Positions 37,665 through 47,424 are shown, numbered from the stretch's first letter. The stretch is DNA of 64,000 nucleotides from Limosilactobacillus ingluviei DSM 15946 (GCF_001435775.1 NZ_AZFK01000076.1:1-64000), one strand, 5' to 3'. Translations and numbers: made by a program. Notes: generated by a model not told the origin, from the sequence alone.

Positions 37665-38157
37665 AGCAGAAATCACGATGCGCCTGGCACAACGCGCGGA
37701 TGCGGCGGCCTTATTGGCCTTTTTGCAAGGCGTTGCTCCGGAAAGTGACGCAATTTTGCTGCCCGGCTTGGACCGCGTCACGGTCGCTGAAGAAGCGGTG
37801 CGGCTAAGTGCGGTGGCAGATCGCGACGATTGTTTGATTTTATTGGCCTGCTTGGGGCCAGAAATCGTCGGGGTGTTAACCATCATGAATCTAGCCGCCA
37901 CGCCAGGGGTCGGTGAAATGGGGCTGGTAATTGCCAAACGATACTGGCACCAAGGGATTGGCCGCTTGCTGATGGAAGAAGGTCAGTACTGGTTTGAAAA
38001 TTACAGTACCTTGGACCAATTGATGTTGACGGTGTTTGATCATAATATCTGGGGGAAAAAGCTGTACCAAGATATTGGCTTTCAGACGGTCGGGACCCTG
38101 CTGGAACCGGCGGCCGATGGGCAGGTCAAGCCGGCCACCAAGATGGTTTATCCTTAA
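37657..38157 (+). CDS. GNAT-family N-acetyltransferase
   Basis: A 166-residue GNAT acetyltransferase. The acetyl-CoA loop is seen as MGLVIAKRYWHQGIGRLLMEEG (motif A, R/Q-x-x-G-x-G/A-like), with the C-terminal LMLTVFDHNIWGKKLYQDIGFQTVG (motif B). It overlaps tsaE, and RimI-like acetyltransferases are common beside tsaE, but this protein is not clearly RimI. Substrate unknown. Confidence 0.85.
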   Translation: MAEAEITMRLAQRADAAALLAFLQGVAPESDAILLPGLDRVTVAEEAVRLSAVADRDDCLILLACLGPEIVGVLTIMNLAATPGVGEMGLVIAKRYWHQGIGRLLMEEGQYWFENYSTLDQLMLTVFDHNIWGKKLYQDIGFQTVGTLLEPAADGQVKPATKMVYP

Positions 38158-38159
38158 AA

Positions 38160-38202
38160 AAGAGTAGCGCTGGGAGGGGCGGCCTTCCAGCGCTACTCTT
38201 GT
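38160..38202 (+). terminator. Shared terminator of the pta operon and exonuclease gene
   Basis: AGAGTAGCGCTGG (38161-38173) pairs with CCAGCGCTACTCT (38187-38199), a 13-bp perfect stem, with T-rich sides on both strands. Confidence 0.92.
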
Positions 38203-38203
38203 T

Positions 38204-38740
38204 TTAGTGAACCGGCTTGATAAAGGGGGTTAATTTTTTGGGGCCAAATTGCCGCGCCTGGGTTAATAAAATATTGGCACAGGCTTGGGCATCATCTAAG
38301 GCGTTATGATGATGGTGCAATTCGATTTGCAAGGCATCGGCCACCGTATTGAGCTTGTGGTTGGTCAGCTCTGGATACAGGGCCTGGCTGGTCCGCAATG
38401 TATCCAAGGTCAGGTATTGCGCCGGAGCCAGGTTATAATGGGCCAACGTGTTCTTTAAGACACTGTTATCAAAGCTGGCGTTGTGGGCAACGACTAGTTT
38501 TTCCGGGGTAAAAAAGGAGTGGATGTGTTCCCACACCGCGGGAAAAGTCGGCGCATTGGCCACGTCCTGTTCATGGATGCCGTGGATTTGCACGTTCCGC
38601 CAGAAAAAAGGCGTTTGCGGGTTGATCAAGGTATAGAATTGATCCGTAATTTGACTGTCCCGGACCACGGTTAGGGCCAAGGAACAGGCACTGAACCGCT
38701 TGCCGGACGCGGTTTCAAAATCAATGGCGATAAAATTCAT
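38204..38740 (-). CDS. DnaQ-like 3'-5' exonuclease (DEDDh)
   Basis: A 178-residue exonuclease like the proofreading subunit of polymerase III. DEDDh motifs: FIAIDFETAS (D, E), VVAHNASFDNSVL (D), and HHNALDDAQACANIL (H, D). The length is that of a free-standing exonuclease. In Firmicutes such proteins support repair or RNA trimming; polymerase proofreading is not shown by sequence. Convergent with the pta operon. Confidence 0.9.
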   Translation of the reverse strand: MNFIAIDFETASGKRFSACSLALTVVRDSQITDQFYTLINPQTPFFWRNVQIHGIHEQDVANAPTFPAVWEHIHSFFTPEKLVVAHNASFDNSVLKNTLAHYNLAPAQYLTLDTLRTSQALYPELTNHKLNTVADALQIELHHHHNALDDAQACANILLTQARQFGPKKLTPFIKPVH

Positions 38741-38818
38741 GTGGGCGCCTCCGTTTTTATTGCGTTAATTTAATAATAAAGCATCGGTGCCGACCAGTGC
38801 AAACCGGATGCAATGGTA

Positions 38819-38824
38819 TATAAT
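38819..38824 (+). promoter_or_regulatory. -10 box of murB
   Basis: A perfect TATAAT at 38819-38824, with TGG at 38814-38816, 63 bases before murB. Confidence 0.6.
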
Positions 38825-38886
38825 GAAACGGTTAAACTTATCCTGCCCTGTGCGGGTAGTGACAGACAGAAAGGAATTAATGAGAC

Positions 38887-39786
38887 ATGACTTATCAATT
38901 AACGGCAGACACTTTTGCGGGCTTGACCTTATTGGCCAATGAACCGTTGGCCAAGTACACGCACACCAAGACGGGGGGCCCGGCGGACTGGCTGGTGTTC
39001 CCGGAAACAGTGGCCCAAGTGCAAGCAATTGTGACTTATGTCCATGACCACCAGATTCCATTAACGGTGTTGGGCAACGCCAGCAACTTAATCGTCAAGG
39101 ACGGCGGGATTGCTGGGTTGGTCATGATTTTAACCAAGATGAAGCACATTGAAGTTCATGATACGATCGTCACGGCCCAAGCCGGGGCGGCTTACATTGA
39201 TACGACGATCGTGGCGCGGGACCATCATTTGAGTGGCCTGGAATTTGCGGCCGGGATTCCCGGCAGTGTCGGGGGCGCCATCTTTATGAATGCCGGGGCG
39301 TATGGCGGCGAAACCAAGCACGTGGTGAAGTCAGCCACGGTCCTGACTCCGGCCGGCGAAATCAAGACCCTGTCCAACCAAGAACTGGACTTTGGCTACC
39401 GGCACAGTGCGGTGCAAGACGACAACTTGGTCGTCTTGGCGGCTGATTTCCAACTGACGCCGGGGGACTTTGACCAGATCAAGGCCGAAATGGACGACCT
39501 GAATGCGCGGCGCGCGGCCAAGCAACCGTTGGAATTGCCTTCATGTGGGAGTGTCTTTAAGCGCCCGACGGGTTACTTTGCTGGAAAATTGATTCATGAT
39601 GCCGGCTTGCAAGGTTACACGGTGGGGGGCGCGCAAGTCTCCACCAAGCACGCGGGCTTTATTGTCAACATTGGGAACGGGACGGCCACGGATTACTTAG
39701 CGGTGATTCGGCATGTGCAAGCGACCGTGAAGGCCAAGTTTGGCGTGGACTTGGAAACGGAAGTCCGGATTATCGGTCGTGATTAG
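38887..39786 (+). CDS. murB: UDP-N-acetylenolpyruvoylglucosamine reductase
   Basis: A 299-residue MurB, FAD-dependent, reducing UDP-GlcNAc-enolpyruvate to UDP-MurNAc. FAD-binding pieces: [48 protein letters not shown], and the catalytic serine region [11 protein letters not shown]. It stands as a single gene, 66 bases before the cdaA operon. It is functionally tied to glmM/glmS in this window through the UDP-GlcNAc pathway. Confidence 0.97.
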   Translation: MTYQLTADTFAGLTLLANEPLAKYTHTKTGGPADWLVFPETVAQVQAIVTYVHDHQIPLTVLGNASNLIVKDGGIAGLVMILTKMKHIEVHDTIVTAQAGAAYIDTTIVARDHHLSGLEFAAGIPGSVGGAIFMNAGAYGGETKHVVKSATVLTPAGEIKTLSNQELDFGYRHSAVQDDNLVVLAADFQLTPGDFDQIKAEMDDLNARRAAKQPLELPSCGSVFKRPTGYFAGKLIHDAGLQGYTVGGAQVSTKHAGFIVNIGNGTATDYLAVIRHVQATVKAKFGVDLETEVRIIGRD

Positions 39787-39852
39787 CCCAGTTTGGCCCG
39801 GCCAATAAAAGTGCTATAATGGGGCAGACAATTAAGCAGGGAGGAATGTGGA

Positions 39853-40683
39853 ATGGATTGGATTGCGACACTCCTCACGTGGCGAAACTTAATCAGCCTG
39901 ATTGATATTTTAGTGATTTGGCTGGTCATCTATGAATTGATGGTGCTGTTGAAGGGGACCCGCGCGGTGCAACTCTTCAAAGGGATTTTGATTATTATCG
40001 TCATCAAGTTGATTTCGTGGTACGTGGGCTTATCAACGGTGTCGTGGGTAATGGACCAAGTGATCAACTGGGGGGTAATTGCGATGGTAATTATCTTCCA
40101 GCCCGAAATTCGGCGGGGGCTGGAGCACCTGGGGCGGGGCACGATGTTGACGCGCAACCGGGTCGCCAACCAAGCTGAAGAAGAAATGATCAAGCAATTG
40201 GATCAAGCGATTCAGTACATGTCCAAGCGGCGGATTGGGGCGTTGATTGCGATTCAAATGGAGACCGGCTTAGAGGAATACATTGAGACCGGGATTCCCC
40301 TGGATGCCGAAATCACCGGGGCCCTGCTGATCAATACCTTTATTCCGAATACGCCGTTGCATGACGGGGCCGTGATCATCAAAAACAATCGGGTGGCCGT
40401 GGCGGCGGCCTACCTACCGCTTTCGGACAGTAAACTGATTCCTAAGGAGCTCGGGACGCGTCACCGGGCGGCCGTGGGAATTTCCGAAGTGACGGATGCG
40501 TTGACGATTGTAATCTCCGAAGAGACCGGGGAAGTTTCTCTGACCAAGGATAATGAGTTGTTGCGCAACATGTCCCAAAAGAATTATTTGAAGTTTTTGC
40601 GGGCGCAATTATATAAAGAAGAGGCTGGCAACCGCAATTTATTGACGGATTTGTTGACGCGCATCAAGGGGGTTGGCAAGTGA
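39853..40683 (+). CDS. cdaA: Diadenylate cyclase CdaA (c-di-AMP synthase)
   Basis: A 276-residue membrane-bound DAC enzyme making c-di-AMP from two ATP. Three N-terminal helices (within residues 1-75) precede the DAC domain, whose catalytic motifs are DGA (about 171-173, in PLHDGAVII) and RHR (about 203-205, in GTRHRAAVG). GGGAGG precedes ATG 39853. It overlaps cdaR by 4 bases (ATGA-like) and is followed by glmM, the classic cdaA-cdaR-glmM operon. c-di-AMP controls potassium and osmotic balance. Confidence 0.97.
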   Translation: MDWIATLLTWRNLISLIDILVIWLVIYELMVLLKGTRAVQLFKGILIIIVIKLISWYVGLSTVSWVMDQVINWGVIAMVIIFQPEIRRGLEHLGRGTMLTRNRVANQAEEEMIKQLDQAIQYMSKRRIGALIAIQMETGLEEYIETGIPLDAEITGALLINTFIPNTPLHDGAVIIKNNRVAVAAAYLPLSDSKLIPKELGTRHRAAVGISEVTDALTIVISEETGEVSLTKDNELLRNMSQKNYLKFLRAQLYKEEAGNRNLLTDLLTRIKGVGK

Positions 40684-41549
40684 AACAGCAAGAAAAGGGC
40701 TTTTTTAACAGCACCTGGTTTTACCGCATTATTTCCTTGATTTTGGCCTTAGTGCTGTTTATGTACGTCAATGGCAGCAAGGATGGCTTTTTGCGGCAAA
40801 CAACACGGGATGGCAATACGACGGCGTTAATGTCTAATAAGACCGTCACGATGAAGATGCCGTTGGATTTGACGGTTGACAGTCAGCGTTACGTGGTTTC
40901 GGGGTATCCCCAATACGTGAAGGTCAAAATCAGTGGGCCAGCTGCGTTGGTGACGACGACGACCAATACCCAAAACTTTAAGGTGTACGCCAACCTGCGG
41001 GAGCTGGGCAGTGGCAAGCATACCGTGAAATTGAAGACTTCGGGCTTAAACGCCGAGCTGCGCGCCACGATTAATCCGACAACGATCGATGTGAACATTC
41101 AACCGCGCACGACGACGGTCAAACCAGTCGAGGTGCGCTTGAGTGCCAAGACGGTGAATGGCAACTATCGGGTTGGCACTCCCAAGGCCGCTTTGAATAC
41201 CGTGCAAGTCACCGGGGCCAAAAGCGAGGTTAAACGGGTGGTCAAGGTGATTGCCATGGTGAATGTGCCTAAGGATGCTACCAGTGATTTGCATCGCCAG
41301 GTGACCTTGCAGGCGATTGACCGCCGCGGGCGGACGGTTAACGTGGTCGTCATGCCAAGTACCCTGAACGTGACGGTCCCGATTGACGCGGGCAAGGCGG
41401 CCAGTGAAACCAGCACCAGCAGCCAGGCGGCCAGTGAGACCTCGGCGTCGGCCAGTTCGGCGGCCGACCCAGCCGCGGCTGATCAGACCCAAACCAGTAA
41501 GGCGCAGACTAGTTCGAGCGTTAAAGCCAGCAGCAACAGTGAAGAATAA
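40680..41549 (+). CDS. cdaR: CdaA regulatory protein CdaR (YbbR domains)
   Basis: A 289-residue exported regulator of CdaA. An N-terminal membrane anchor (about 14-32) is followed by two or three YbbR-type repeats (about 50-240). The C-terminal region (about 242-289) is low-complexity Ala/Ser/Thr-rich, likely an extracellular spacer. It starts with GTG 40680 and overlaps cdaA by 4 bases. CdaR in this family binds CdaA at the membrane and tunes its activity. Confidence 0.92.
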   Translation: MKQQEKGFFNSTWFYRIISLILALVLFMYVNGSKDGFLRQTTRDGNTTALMSNKTVTMKMPLDLTVDSQRYVVSGYPQYVKVKISGPAALVTTTTNTQNFKVYANLRELGSGKHTVKLKTSGLNAELRATINPTTIDVNIQPRTTTVKPVEVRLSAKTVNGNYRVGTPKAALNTVQVTGAKSEVKRVVKVIAMVNVPKDATSDLHRQVTLQAIDRRGRTVNVVVMPSTLNVTVPIDAGKAASETSTSSQAASETSASASSAADPAAADQTQTSKAQTSSSVKASSNSEE

Positions 41550-41601
41550 TTAAATTGCCCCGCCGGTCGTTTGGCGGGGGCTGAATTGGAGGAAATTCGT
41601 A

Positions 41602-42951
41602 ATGAAGTTAAAATATTTTGGGACCGACGGGGTTCGCGGGGTTGCAAACCAAGAATTAAGTCCGGAATTGGCCTTTCGGGTGGGGCGTGCCGGGGGGTAC
41701 GTCCTGACGCGGCACTCTGATCGAAAACGGCCCCAGGTCTTAGTCTCGCGGGATACCCGGGTTTCGGGGGAGATGTTGGAAAGTGCCCTGATTGCTGGAC
41801 TTTTGTCGGTTGGAATTGAAGTCTTGCGCTTAGGGGTGGTGACGACCCCGGGGGTAGCTTATTTGGTCCGGGCCCAAGAAGCGGATGCTGGGGTGATGAT
41901 TACGGCCTCGCACAACCCGATTGAATATAACGGGATCAAGTACTTTGGGAGTGACGGTTTCAAACTTTCTGATGAATTAGAATACGAAATTGAACAGCTC
42001 TTGGATGCGCCCACCGATGAACTGCCCCGTCCCGCCGCGGCCGGGTTGGGGGTCGTGGATGATTATAAAGAAGGCGCCTTAAAGTATACGTCCTTCTTGG
42101 AACAAACGATTGCTACGGATCTGACCGGGTTAAAGGTGGTCGTTGATGCGGCAAATGGGGCAACGAGCGGCTTTATTGCCAATTTATTTGCTGACCTAAA
42201 TGTTGACTTGATTCCGATTCATGATCAACCAGATGGTTTGAATACGAACTTAGATTGTGGTTCAACGCACCCGGCCAGCTTACAAGCCGCCGTGGTTGAA
42301 CACCAAGCTGATCTGGGGATTGCCTTTGATGGGGATGGCGACCGGTGTATTGCCGTTGACCACGAAGGCAAGCTGGTTGATGGTGACAAGATCATGTACA
42401 TTTGCGGCAAGAACATGGAAGAAAACGGCCGCTTAAAGCAAGATACGGTCGTTACAACGGTCATGAGCAACTTGGGGATGTACAAGGCACTGGAAGCGCA
42501 CGGCATGAAGAGCGTCAAGACCAAGGTGGGGGATCGCTACGTGGTCGAAGAAATGCTCAAGCACGGCTACAACCTCGGGGGCGAACAATCCGGTCACATT
42601 ATCTTCTTGGATCACAATACGACGGGGGATGGGATGCTAACGGCCTTGCAATTGCTGCAAGTGGTTAAGTCCACGGGGCGGACGCTCAAGGACTTAGCGG
42701 CCGAGGTGACCACTTATCCGCAAGAATTGGTCAACATCACGGTCGCGGATAAGGAAGCGGCAATGACCAATCCCCAATTGCAAGCGATTATCGCCGAAGT
42801 GGAAACGGAAATGAACGGTGACGGCCGGATTTTGGTGCGGCCAAGCGGGACGGAACCGCTCTTGCGGATCATGGCCGAAGCGCCAACCAAGGAATTGGTG
42901 CACGACTACGTCAGCCGGATTGCGGCGGTCGCTGAAGCTGAATTTAAATAA
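41602..42951 (+). CDS. glmM: Phosphoglucosamine mutase
   Basis: A 449-residue phosphohexomutase turning glucosamine-6-phosphate into glucosamine-1-phosphate. The phosphoserine motif TASHNP (Ser about 103), metal motif DGDGDR, substrate GEQSGH and phosphate-binding [10 protein letters not shown] are present. GGAGG precedes ATG. It closes the cdaA-cdaR-glmM operon and has a clear terminator. Confidence 0.98.
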   Translation: MKLKYFGTDGVRGVANQELSPELAFRVGRAGGYVLTRHSDRKRPQVLVSRDTRVSGEMLESALIAGLLSVGIEVLRLGVVTTPGVAYLVRAQEADAGVMITASHNPIEYNGIKYFGSDGFKLSDELEYEIEQLLDAPTDELPRPAAAGLGVVDDYKEGALKYTSFLEQTIATDLTGLKVVVDAANGATSGFIANLFADLNVDLIPIHDQPDGLNTNLDCGSTHPASLQAAVVEHQADLGIAFDGDGDRCIAVDHEGKLVDGDKIMYICGKNMEENGRLKQDTVVTTVMSNLGMYKALEAHGMKSVKTKVGDRYVVEEMLKHGYNLGGEQSGHIIFLDHNTTGDGMLTALQLLQVVKSTGRTLKDLAAEVTTYPQELVNITVADKEAAMTNPQLQAIIAEVETEMNGDGRILVRPSGTEPLLRIMAEAPTKELVHDYVSRIAAVAEAEFK

Positions 42952-42965
42952 AACCATCCGATGTG

Positions 42966-42996
42966 GCGGGAAAGGCAGTGGCCTTCCCGCTTTTTT
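42966..42996 (+). terminator. Terminator of the cdaA-cdaR-glmM operon
   Basis: GCGGGAA (42966-42972) pairs with TTCCCGC (42984-42990), followed by TTTTTT. Confidence 0.92.
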
Positions 42997-43009
42997 CGTG
43001 GGCAAGCGC

Positions 43010-43141
43010 CTAGACCACCTGACCATTCATCGCTAGACCAATTAGAGGGAGAATATTTGACAAGCGTTAATAAACCCACTAATATACTAAGAGTTAGTGG
43101 ATTAAATTAAACAAATTGGTTTGGAGCACTGATCTATACCA
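43010..43141 (+). promoter_or_regulatory. glmS promoter with repeated operator-like sites
   Basis: The promoter is TTGACA (43057-43062), 17 bp, TAATAT (43080-43085). Around it lie CTAGACCA at 43010-43017 and 43033-43040 (23 bp apart), and CTATACCA at 43134-43141. A separate inverted repeat, CCACTAA (43076-43082)/TTAGTGG (43094-43100), overlaps the -10 and start. The CTAGACCA half-sites resemble dre sites of GntR/HutC repressors such as NagR/YvoA; regulator identity is inferred. Confidence 0.55.
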
Positions 43142-43164
43142 ATAGAAAAGGATGGAAAAGCATT

Positions 43165-44985
43165 ATGTGTGGAATTGTTGGGGTTACGGGGACTGATAAG
43201 TCAGTCGCCATCCTGATTGATGGTTTAAAGCGCTTGGAATACCGGGGGTATGATTCCGCTGGGATTTACGTTAACGATCAAGCAGGACATGATTTTTTGA
43301 TTAAGCGCGCGGGGCGGATTGCCAACTTGGAAGGGGCCTTAACGCCTGAAGTACAAGGCTTAGCCGGAATTGGGCATACCCGGTGGGCCACCCACGGGGA
43401 ACCGAACCAAGCCAATGCGCACCCGCAATACTCGGCGGACCAACGCTTCTACTTGGTTCACAACGGGGTGATTGAAAACTACAAGGATCTTAAAGCAGAA
43501 TACTTAAGTGATGTTCAATTTAAGAGCCAAACTGACACCGAAGTCATTGTCCAATTGGTAGACAAGTTTGTGACCGCCTACGAAATGGATACCAAGGCGG
43601 CCCTGTTAAAGGTTTTGCGTTTGATCTCGCGGGATTCTTCGTACGCGTTTGCCCTGATGGACCGCGAACAACCAGATACCTTGTACGTGGCCAAGAATAA
43701 GAGTCCGCTCTTGGTCGGGATTGGCCAAGGTTACAACATGGTGGGGTCCGATGCGATTTCGATGTTGAAGCAAACTAATGAATTCATGGAAATCGAAGAC
43801 CATGAATTGGTCATCGTCAAGCCTGATCACGTGACGATTGAAAGTTTCACGAATGAAGAAAAGCACCGGGATACCTTTACGGTCGACATGGATCCGGATG
43901 CGGCCGACAAGGGCGCTTACCCCTTCTACATGCTCAAGGAAATTGATGAACAACCAGCGGTAATGCGGCGCCTGGTTCAAGAATACCTGGGGGCGGATGG
44001 CCAACCTCAAATCAATACCGAACTGTTGGCCCAAATGAAGGCTGCCGACCACCTCTACATTATTGGGGCGGGGACCAGCTACCACGCTGGCTTGATTGGG
44101 GCCCGCTTGTTTGAACGGTTGGCACAAGTCCCAACGACGGTTCACATTTCATCCGAATTTGCTTATGAACAACCTCTGTTGAGTGATAACCCCTTTTTTA
44201 TTTTCCTTTCCCAAAGTGGGGAAACGGCGGACAGCCGGGAAGTGCTGGTGCACGTCAACGAAAATCATTGGCCAAGCCTGACGATTACCAATGTTGATAA
44301 GTCGACCCTGTCCCGGGAAGCTACCCACACCCTCTTGTTGTACGCGGGGCCAGAAATTGCCGTGGCCTCCACCAAGGCCTACACGGCCCAAGTGGCGGTC
44401 CAAGCGATCTTAGCCAAGGCCTTAGGTGAATTTGTGGGTAATCAAGCGGCCCAAAGCTTTGATATCAAGGATGAATTGGCCAAGGTTGCCAATGGGATGC
44501 AAGCCTTGGTTGACAGCAAGGAAGAGATTGAAGCAATTGCGGCCAATGCACTGGCTAAGCCACGCAATGCCTTTTACATTGGGCGGGGGATTGACTGGGC
44601 GGTTTCCCTGGAAGCGGCGCTGAAGTTAAAGGAAATCTCCTACGTGCAAGCAGAAGGCTTTGCCTCGGGCGAATTAAAGCACGGGACGATTGCTTTGATT
44701 GAAAAGGACACGCCGGTGGTCGGGATTATCACCCAGGACCGTACGGCCGGCTTGACCCGGAGCAACTTAGAAGAAACGGCGGCCCGGGGGGCCAATGTCT
44801 TAACGATCGCTGCGCGCCACTTAGCCAAGGAAGACGATGCGATCATCTTGCCGGATGTTGATCCAATGATTGCCCCGCTCTTAAGTGTCGTACCAGCGCA
44901 ACTGTTGGCCTACTACACCAGCTTGGGTAAGGGCTTGGATGTTGATAAGCCGCGGAACTTAGCGAAGAGTGTGACGGTGCAATAA
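43165..44985 (+). CDS. glmS: Glutamine-fructose-6-phosphate aminotransferase
   Basis: A 606-residue enzyme that makes glucosamine-6-phosphate from fructose-6-phosphate and glutamine. The N-terminal glutaminase starts MCGIVG, with Cys2 as nucleophile; RWATHG and HNGVIEN follow. Two SIS domains (about 285-600) bind the sugar, with SQSGETADS and STKAYTAQ. The end, NLAKSVTVQ, is the active-site tail. AAAGGATGG precedes ATG. A glmS ribozyme is not present upstream. Confidence 0.98.
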   Translation: MCGIVGVTGTDKSVAILIDGLKRLEYRGYDSAGIYVNDQAGHDFLIKRAGRIANLEGALTPEVQGLAGIGHTRWATHGEPNQANAHPQYSADQRFYLVHNGVIENYKDLKAEYLSDVQFKSQTDTEVIVQLVDKFVTAYEMDTKAALLKVLRLISRDSSYAFALMDREQPDTLYVAKNKSPLLVGIGQGYNMVGSDAISMLKQTNEFMEIEDHELVIVKPDHVTIESFTNEEKHRDTFTVDMDPDAADKGAYPFYMLKEIDEQPAVMRRLVQEYLGADGQPQINTELLAQMKAADHLYIIGAGTSYHAGLIGARLFERLAQVPTTVHISSEFAYEQPLLSDNPFFIFLSQSGETADSREVLVHVNENHWPSLTITNVDKSTLSREATHTLLLYAGPEIAVASTKAYTAQVAVQAILAKALGEFVGNQAAQSFDIKDELAKVANGMQALVDSKEEIEAIAANALAKPRNAFYIGRGIDWAVSLEAALKLKEISYVQAEGFASGELKHGTIALIEKDTPVVGIITQDRTAGLTRSNLEETAARGANVLTIAARHLAKEDDAIILPDVDPMIAPLLSVVPAQLLAYYTSLGKGLDVDKPRNLAKSVTVQ

Positions 44986-45060
44986 TTTATTGATCTGATC
45001 GCATAGAAAACAACCTAAGAAACTATCTTTTCGGCTAAATCTTAGCAAGTAGCAACAAAA

Positions 45061-45108
45061 AAAGCGCTAGAAATCAACGTTTTCAGTAACGTGGTTTCTA
45101 GCGCTTTT
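45061..45108 (+). terminator. Bidirectional terminator of glmS and the aldo/keto reductase
   Basis: AAAGCGCTAGAAA (45061-45073) pairs with TTTCTAGCGCTTT (45095-45107); an inner ACGTT/AACGT hairpin sits at the tip. T/A-rich sides lie on both strands. Confidence 0.92.
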
Positions 45109-45146
45109 GAATTTTTAAGACTTTTTTCCCAACTTCTTTTTGTGTG

Positions 45147-46133
45147 TTAATCGGGATCCTGAAGCGACTTGCCCGCCCGGGTGGCCTGGAAGCCCTTGAA
45201 GGCGGCAGTAATCGTCTGGTACTCGGCGTCGCTTAAGGCAACGTTCATTGCTTGGGCGTTGGCCTCGACTTGCTGAGCTCGTTTGGCCCCGGGAATCACG
45301 GCGCTGATCAATGGGTTTTGCAAGTACCAAGCCAAGATGACCTGGGTGACGGTGGCGTTGTGGGCCGCGGCAATTGGCCGGACTTGCTCCACTGCCGCTA
45401 AAATCTGGCTGAAGCGGGGCTCCTTAAAGTCAGCAATCTGGCTGCGAATGTCATCGGCCGGAAATTCCACCAGGTGATCATACTTCCCGGTCAGCAAACC
45501 AGACGCCAGGGGGAAGTATGGCACGAAGCTGATCTGGTGGTCATGCAAGTAATCGAGCAGACCATCAGTCAGGTGGTCTTGGTGCAAGAGGCTAAACTCG
45601 TCTTCTACCACGTCGACATAACCATCGGCGTTGGCGGCTTTAATTTGGGCCAAACTGAAGTTGGAGACCCCGATCGCCCGGATTTTTCCTTGCTCTTTTA
45701 AGCGTTGCAAAGCCCCCACGGCTTCGGCTTTGGGGGTGTCATGATCAGGGAAGTGAATATAGTAGATATCCAAGTAATCAGTTTGCAGTCGCCGTAAGCT
45801 GGCTTCAACTTGGGCGGTCAAAAAGGCGGGGTCATTATTGATGACTTCTTCACCGCTGGAGAAATCATGCGCCCCTTTGGTAGCGATCACCAAGTCTGGG
45901 CGGTGATGATGTTGGATGACTTCGCCAATCAATTCTTCGGAGTGCCCTAAGCCATAAACATAGGCAGTATCTAATAAATTAATCCCATTGGCGATGGCCG
46001 CGTCGACCAGTTGCTTACCGGCGTGGTCGTCAAGGGCGTGAAAAAGATTATGCCCCCCGACCGCATTGGTTCCCAGGCCGAGCGGATTAGCGACCACTTC
46101 TGATTTACCAAATGTAACAGGTTTAATCCTCAT
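45147..46133 (-). CDS. Aldo/keto reductase
   Basis: A 328-residue aldo/keto reductase. The catalytic Asp and Tyr are in NLLDTAYVYG, Lys in VIATKGAHDF, and His in YYIHFPDHD. VSNFSLAQIKAA, the EDEFSLL strand and the end motif VIPGAKRAQQVEANA match the family. The start ATG 46133 follows AAGGAAGG. The substrate is unknown. It is convergent with glmS and divergent from the DUF5692-like gene. Confidence 0.9.
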   Translation of the reverse strand: MRIKPVTFGKSEVVANPLGLGTNAVGGHNLFHALDDHAGKQLVDAAIANGINLLDTAYVYGLGHSEELIGEVIQHHHRPDLVIATKGAHDFSSGEEVINNDPAFLTAQVEASLRRLQTDYLDIYYIHFPDHDTPKAEAVGALQRLKEQGKIRAIGVSNFSLAQIKAANADGYVDVVEDEFSLLHQDHLTDGLLDYLHDHQISFVPYFPLASGLLTGKYDHLVEFPADDIRSQIADFKEPRFSQILAAVEQVRPIAAAHNATVTQVILAWYLQNPLISAVIPGAKRAQQVEANAQAMNVALSDAEYQTITAAFKGFQATRAGKSLQDPD

Positions 46134-46294
46134 TGCGTACACCTTCCTTTGAAATCGGTTGCAAAAGTTGGTTTTATTATACCGCGCTTGGCGGGTGGTT
46201 CAAAGTCTATCCCGATTTGAAATTAAAATTCTAATCTGTTCTGCTTGAGGACGAATGTAGCCGATTAGAGCGCGCGTCGCAAATTAACGTTTGT

Positions 46295-46324
46295 TATAAT
46301 ATAAGTATAAAGAAAACGCTTACA
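46295..46324 (+). promoter_or_regulatory. Extended -10 promoter and perfect cre site
   Basis: TG-T-TATAAT (46292-46300) is followed by AGAAAACGCTTACA at 46311-46324. Its reverse complement, TGTAAGCGTTTTCT, matches the cre consensus TGWAARCGYTWNCW at all 14 positions. The site lies near the start of transcription, where CcpA would block the polymerase. Confidence 0.7.
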
Positions 46325-46344
46325 AACGGGGAGGGGTGAGTAAA

Positions 46345-47382
46345 ATGTTATTCCAAGTGTATGGCGATGGGGCCCTGTGGCAATTTTGTGGTTGGTTGAT
46401 GGTCTTTGTTGGTTTGGTACTAGCCAATGAAATTGCGCGGCGCTCAAAGGCTGGGGGGATTTTCTTCTTCCTGGTGTTGCCAGCCATTCTTTCGGTTTAT
46501 TTTATTACGATTTATGTTTGTGCCGCCCAGGGGCAAAGTTGGGCTTTGCACAACCAAACCTATGTGCATATGAACAGTTGGTTCCACTATGCTAAACTGT
46601 ACGCAGCCACGGCCGGTTGTATCGGATTTATGATGTTAAAGTACGATTGGTGGTTGGGCAAAGCGCATTGGTTTAAGTGCTTCCCGTTTGTCATCGTGGC
46701 GATCAACATCTTAATTGCCGTTGGGAGTGACTTCCAATCTGCCATCACTGGCTTGATGCACTTGGCACACGGCCAATCGCAATGGTGGCTGTCCTCTGAA
46801 GGCGTCTGGCTCTATGGCGGCTGGTGGAACATCGTCAATGGTCTGGCGGGAATTTTAAACATCTTCTGTATGACTGGTTGGTGGGCGATTTATTCTTCCA
46901 AGAATCAACAAGATATGTTGTGGCCTGATATGACCTGGCTGTTTATCTTAGCTTATGATCTGTGGAACTTTGAGTACACGTACGCCAACTTGCCAACCCA
47001 CGCTTGGTACTGTGGGGTTGCCCTGTTGCTGGCGCCAACCTTTGCCGCGGCGTTTTGGAACAAGGGGGGCTGGATTCAAAACCGGGCCTTTACTTTATCG
47101 ATTTGGTGTATGTTTGCTCAAGTCTTCCCGCTGTTCCAAGATACCGGGAAATTTGCCGTTTTGCCCGTCCTGTACCGCGATGGCGTGATGAATGCGGCGG
47201 TGCACCCAGGGGCGGCAGATCCGGTGGCGATGGGTGTGATTGCGATCATTGCCTTGGCAGTCAACGTGATCGTCTTGGGGATCATCATTAAACGGGCTAA
47301 GCAATTGGGGATCAACCCATACACGCACGAAGTCTTTGTGGGCACCAAGGACTACGATGAAGCCTATGCGCGTTCTCTTTAG
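46345..47382 (+). CDS. DUF5692-like membrane protein
   Basis: A 345-residue, Trp-rich integral membrane protein with about nine predicted helices. It resembles proteins that I recall as DUF5692, function unknown. Aromatic blocks include SWFHYAKLYAATAGCIGFMMLKYDWW and MLWPDMTWLFILAYDLWNFEYTYANLPTHAWYCG. The N-x-x-x-Y-x-N-L-P-T-H segment is likely in a core helix. GTG 46336 is possible, but ATG 46345 lies at a better distance from GGGGAGGGG. A single gene with a perfect-looking cre and its own terminator, so sugar supply probably represses it. Confidence 0.8.
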   Translation: MLFQVYGDGALWQFCGWLMVFVGLVLANEIARRSKAGGIFFFLVLPAILSVYFITIYVCAAQGQSWALHNQTYVHMNSWFHYAKLYAATAGCIGFMMLKYDWWLGKAHWFKCFPFVIVAINILIAVGSDFQSAITGLMHLAHGQSQWWLSSEGVWLYGGWWNIVNGLAGILNIFCMTGWWAIYSSKNQQDMLWPDMTWLFILAYDLWNFEYTYANLPTHAWYCGVALLLAPTFAAAFWNKGGWIQNRAFTLSIWCMFAQVFPLFQDTGKFAVLPVLYRDGVMNAAVHPGAADPVAMGVIAIIALAVNVIVLGIIIKRAKQLGINPYTHEVFVGTKDYDEAYARSL

Positions 47383-47424
47383 TTGCAATAGTGAAGTGCA
47401 TATAATATGTAGAAGTTTGCTTTA

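Noticed and set aside
43000-43164. glmS ribozyme
   Set aside because: An AGCGCC occurs near 43005, but the conserved catalytic core of the glmS ribozyme is absent; control seems to be at the promoter.
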